A model generated the notes under the pieces. That model searched no databases, was not told the origin of the DNA, and saw only the letters and a list, made by a program, of their open reading frames with translations. A stretch of 64,000 nt of DNA from Streptococcus oralis (GTDB lineage: Bacteria > Bacillota > Bacilli > Lactobacillales > Streptococcaceae): positions 124,001 through 188,000 of the forward strand of contig NZ_QEWJ01000001.1 of NCBI RefSeq assembly GCF_004127215.1. The letters are read 5' to 3'. The position numbers and the translations under genes were made by a program. Shown in pieces: positions 61,305-64,000 of this stretch (positions within the stretch are counted from its first letter, which is position 1; every line of letters starts with the position of its first letter).

Positions 61305-62012
61305 TTATCCAAGAATTCCTGACAAGGCATTTAACTGCCCTAGCATTAATAATAATCCCATCAAAATAATCAAAGCTCCCCCAATTTTCTTTAGTAGGAT
61401 CATATGGGGTTTTAGTTTACTAAAGTAGGGCATAATCCAACCCGAAGCCAAGGCCAAAATGATGAAAGGTAGAGCCATTCCCAATGTGTACACTAAGGTT
61501 AGTAATGCTCCTTGCCAAGCACCATTCCCTCCTGAAGCCGCCAGAGCCAAGACCGAACTTAAAACTGGTCCGATACAAGGGGTCCATCCAAAACTAAAGG
61601 TTATCCCAAGTAAAAAGGCTGACAAATAGTGATTCGACTTTGATTGTTTGAAGGTGACTGTCTTTTGAACTTCCAGTTTATTGAAATGTAAGATTTCCAT
61701 CTGGTGAAGGCCCAAAAGGATAATGACTGCTCCCATTACATAACGAAACCAGTCAGCATAGAGCATGTGCCCTAAGAATCCAGCTCCAAATCCTAAAATA
61801 AAGAAAATGAGGGAGATTCCAGCAATAAAGCACAAGGTCCGAATTAAGCCCGACCATGCAACGTCTCTTCCGAAAAAGCGAAAGCTTTTCGAATTTCCCT
61901 GATCATCCAGTAAAATACCAGCATAGACTGGTAGCAAAGGGAAGATGCAGGGTGAAAAGAAAGACAGTATGCCGGCTAAAAAAACTGATACTAAAAATAT
62001 AATAGACTCCAA
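61305..62012 (-). CDS. ccdA: CcdA-family thiol-disulphide transporter
   Basis: This polytopic protein of about 235 aa (six transmembrane helices) carries reducing power across the membrane to the neighbouring thioredoxin lipoprotein. The two essential cysteines are in SFFSPCIFPL and GWTPCIGPV. The frame opens with GTG at 62030, but the better ribosome site (AAAGTAGGT) supports the TTG at 62012. The exact start is uncertain. Confidence 0.88.
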   Translation of the reverse strand: MESIIFLVSVFLAGILSFFSPCIFPLLPVYAGILLDDQGNSKSFRFFGRDVAWSGLIRTLCFIAGISLIFFILGFGAGFLGHMLYADWFRYVMGAVIILLGLHQMEILHFNKLEVQKTVTFKQSKSNHYLSAFLLGITFSFGWTPCIGPVLSSVLALAASGGNGAWQGALLTLVYTLGMALPFIILALASGWIMPYFSKLKPHMILLKKIGGALIILMGLLLMLGQLNALSGILG

Positions 62013-62139
62013 CGAATTACCTACTTTCACAAAATTCTAATCTTATTTTACTACAAAAGAAAAAATTTGTGACAACTTTGCTACGCTTGTCTGTTTTATC
62101 TAAACTGAATATAAAAAAAGGAGCTAAGCTCCCTTCATT

Positions 62140-63000
62140 TTAATAAGTTCCTTCTTCACCTTGACTAGTCAAGATTACAGGACCGTCTTTGGTAATTACG
62201 AACTGGTGTTCATATTGGCAAGACAGGCCGCCATCGATGGTTTTATGAGCCCAGCCAGTCTTCATATCTGTATCAATTTCCCAATCTCCAGTATTAATCA
62301 TGGGTTCAATAGTCAGCACCATTCCTTCACGGAGACGAAGACCACGACCTGCAACACCGTAGTTAGGGACCATTGGCTCCTCGTGCATAGTTGGACCAAC
62401 TCCGTGACCAACCAAATCACGCACTACACCATAACCGCGACTTTCAGCGTATTCTTGAATGGCTGCACCGATATCTCCGATACGGTTTCCAACAACTGCT
62501 TGCTCAATCCCTATATACATAGCTTCCTTGGTCACATCCATCAAGTTTTTCACTTCTTCAGAGGGGGTACCAACAGCATAAGCCCAGCACGAGTCTGCTA
62601 GACCACCAGTATAACTTTGGGTGTATTTTTTCATTTGCTCAACATTATTAAAGTTGAGTTTTGACACATTGAGGTCGGATTTGGCAATCGGACCACCTAG
62701 AACCATGTCAACCTTGAGTAAATCGCCATCTTTCAAGATGTAATGACGTGGAAAAGCGTGAGCTACTTCGTCGTTGAGAGAGCAACAAGTGGCATAAGGG
62801 TAATCCATGACAGCACCATCCACTCCAATCTGTAGAGGAAGGAAATTCTCCTCTTTACAACGTCGACGAACGTACTCTTCTACTTCCCACATATCTACGC
62901 CAGGCTTAATCAAATCACGTAAGCCGATATGGATACTAGCGAGGAAATCACCTGCCTTATCCATGGCTTCGATTTCACGTGCTGATTTTAAAGTTATCAT
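62140..63000 (-). CDS. map: Methionine aminopeptidase, type I
   Basis: This enzyme removes the initiator methionine from new proteins. The metal ligands of the pita-bread fold are recognisable (VDMVLG, GHGVGPTMHEEP, LTIEPMI and the late QYEHQF). At 286 aa it is longer than the E. coli enzyme because of an insertion of about 27 residues near residues 110-140 (SDLNVSKLNFNNVEQMKKY region). I recall the same insertion in streptococcal enzymes. Confidence 0.95.
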   Translation of the reverse strand: MITLKSAREIEAMDKAGDFLASIHIGLRDLIKPGVDMWEVEEYVRRRCKEENFLPLQIGVDGAVMDYPYATCCSLNDEVAHAFPRHYILKDGDLLKVDMVLGGPIAKSDLNVSKLNFNNVEQMKKYTQSYTGGLADSCWAYAVGTPSEEVKNLMDVTKEAMYIGIEQAVVGNRIGDIGAAIQEYAESRGYGVVRDLVGHGVGPTMHEEPMVPNYGVAGRGLRLREGMVLTIEPMINTGDWEIDTDMKTGWAHKTIDGGLSCQYEHQFVITKDGPVILTSQGEEGTY

Positions 63001-63015
63001 TTTTTCTCCTAGATT

Positions 63016-64000
63016 CTAATTGATTTTAACTGTAACATTTGCTTTTGATACAATCTGATGACCATGATAAATATCATAATCAATAATAGCTGAGCGTCTT
63101 GTGTGATGTATAATACGAGCCTGAATTCTCAGAGTATCATCTATCTGCACAGCCTGCAAGAAGTAAATTAGCATCTGCTCAATGATGAGATTGCGTCTGC
63201 TATTTGCCACCAAATCCTGTGTCATATGAGTTAAAATTTCAGCAAGAACACCATTTGCCAAAACCCCGTTTTTCTCAAGCATAAAGGGCTCAACTGTAAT
63301 CACAACTTCGTCGTGATGATAAGACAACTTTTGACCGATTTGCTCTGAAAAAGTCGGCAAAGCCGAAACCTGAGAACGACTCATCTTATCCATGACATCT
63401 CGTCTTGTAATCACCCCGAGCAAAGTTTGATTGCTTCTCACAACTGGGACCATCTCAAAATCTTCTGCGATCATCCGTTGACTGACATTAGCTATATTCG
63501 TTGCCAATCCTGTCAGGAAGAGACTACGAGTCATCACCTTATCAATCGTTGTGCTTGGTGATTTATCCCCCGCATCTCGCATGGTAACAACCCCAACAAC
63601 CACTTGGTGTTGGTTAATGACTGGGAAACGACTACTTCTGTTCTTACGTACCAAGTCCAAATAGTCTTTCACTGTGTCCGTTTCCCTCAAAAAGCCATAC
63701 TCATGACTAGGACGATAGATTTTTTCAACTGTTAAAATGTCTGTCTTAATCTGCACATTTGACAAAGCTCTATTGATCATGGTTGCAACTGTAAAGGTAT
63801 CATGCTTGCTTCGTAAAACAGGGATTCCTTTCTGATTGGCAAGTTCCAGTACATCCTCATGCACATGAAAACCACCCGTCACCAGAACTGCATTTTCATT
63901 TTCCAAAGCCAAAAGTTGAATACGAGTACGGTCTCCAACGATTAACAAACCACCATCATTCAGATAGGACAAGATATTCTGCTCGGTCATAGCCCCGATT
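63016..64000 (-). CDS. CBS-domain / hotdog protein (YtoI-like), 5'-partial
   Basis: The visible 327 codons contain a DRTGG-type domain (LLIVGDRTRIQLLALE ... VLVTGGFHVHEDV), two CBS repeats (about RFPVINQHQVVVGVVTMRD and MVPVVRSNQTLLGVITRRD) and a C-terminal hotdog-fold domain. The first ATG (63990) is not the true start: the frame stays open to the window edge and reads IGAM, the pattern within longer homologues such as YtoI, which carry an N-terminal HTH. So the gene is cut at its 5' end. CBS domains suggest binding of an adenine nucleotide. It may form an operon with map. Confidence 0.85.
   Translation of the reverse strand, partial: IGAMTEQNILSYLNDGGLLIVGDRTRIQLLALENENAVLVTGGFHVHEDVLELANQKGIPVLRSKHDTFTVATMINRALSNVQIKTDILTVEKIYRPSHEYGFLRETDTVKDYLDLVRKNRSSRFPVINQHQVVVGVVTMRDAGDKSPSTTIDKVMTRSLFLTGLATNIANVSQRMIAEDFEMVPVVRSNQTLLGVITRRDVMDKMSRSQVSALPTFSEQIGQKLSYHHDEVVITVEPFMLEKNGVLANGVLAEILTHMTQDLVANSRRNLIIEQMLIYFLQAVQIDDTLRIQARIIHHTRRSAIIDYDIYHGHQIVSKANVTVKIN

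Overview
The window is a chromosomal segment of a low-GC Gram-positive coccus that reads as a Streptococcus of the mitis group (S. oralis/S. mitis-like). The main clues are a phosphocholine/teichoic acid lic1 operon (tarI-tarJ-licA-licB-licC), MacP, the streptococcal F-ATPase gene order with the c subunit first, a tagatose-6-phosphate lac cluster, and protein sequences close to what I remember of pneumococcal homologues. The AtpE sequence and the gene neighbourhoods differ from my recollection of S. pneumoniae, so I favour an oral commensal. Species is an inference.

1-3 kb: the end of the class Ib ribonucleotide reductase locus (nrdE, cut by the window start, and nrdF). 3-15 kb: one continuous galactose/lactose block. 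lacR (+) faces lacG-lacE-lacF-lacT, lacD-lacC-lacB-lacA, lacX and a galactitol-type PTS (gatC-gatB-gatA), all on the minus strand. The two PTSs deliver lactose-6-P or galactose-6-P. LacG splits the former, and LacAB, LacC and LacD carry galactose-6-P to triose phosphates. Control signals are visible: a perfect CcpA cre over the gatA -35, a near-cre over the lacT -35, a LacT antiterminator target overlapping a terminator, tandem operator-like repeats at the lacA promoter, and an exact 19-mer shared by the gatA and lacR promoter regions.

15-20 kb: the lic1 operon, then about 950 bases with no gene. That stretch ends in a perfect sigma-A promoter and a leader with three tightly packed hairpins ahead of a ybaB-family gene. 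20-30 kb: housekeeping and envelope genes: a membrane glycerophosphodiesterase, a DnaQ-type exonuclease, a DNA-binding coiled-coil protein with an amphipathic tail, pfs, macP, an ADP-ribose pyrophosphatase and glmU on the minus strand; then a GH25 muramidase-like protein, PopT (DUF368), a YbaK-type deacylase, a histidine phosphatase and lysS on the plus strand. 31.5-33.3 kb: a small AT-rich island made of a 3'-truncated IS30 transposase and an FRG-domain gene.

33-45.5 kb: an amino-acid ABC transporter, a TPR protein, an AI-2E-family permease, a lactonase-like beta-propeller protein and the complete eight-gene F-ATPase operon. 45.7-56.7 kb: a CHY zinc-finger protein, a U32 protein, a GntR regulator, guaA, a Bce-type ABC transporter with its two-component system, ffh and ylxM. 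56.8-64 kb: tuf, a second AI-2E-family permease, dacA, a thiol-redox pair (thioredoxin lipoprotein and CcdA), map, and a CBS/hotdog protein cut by the window end.

Most of the window is core genome. The parts most worth a second look are the structured leader before ybaB, the IS30/FRG island, the shared control elements of the gat/lac block, two apparently leaderless cell-wall genes (GH25 and dacA), and the Par-like HTH/coiled-coil protein.
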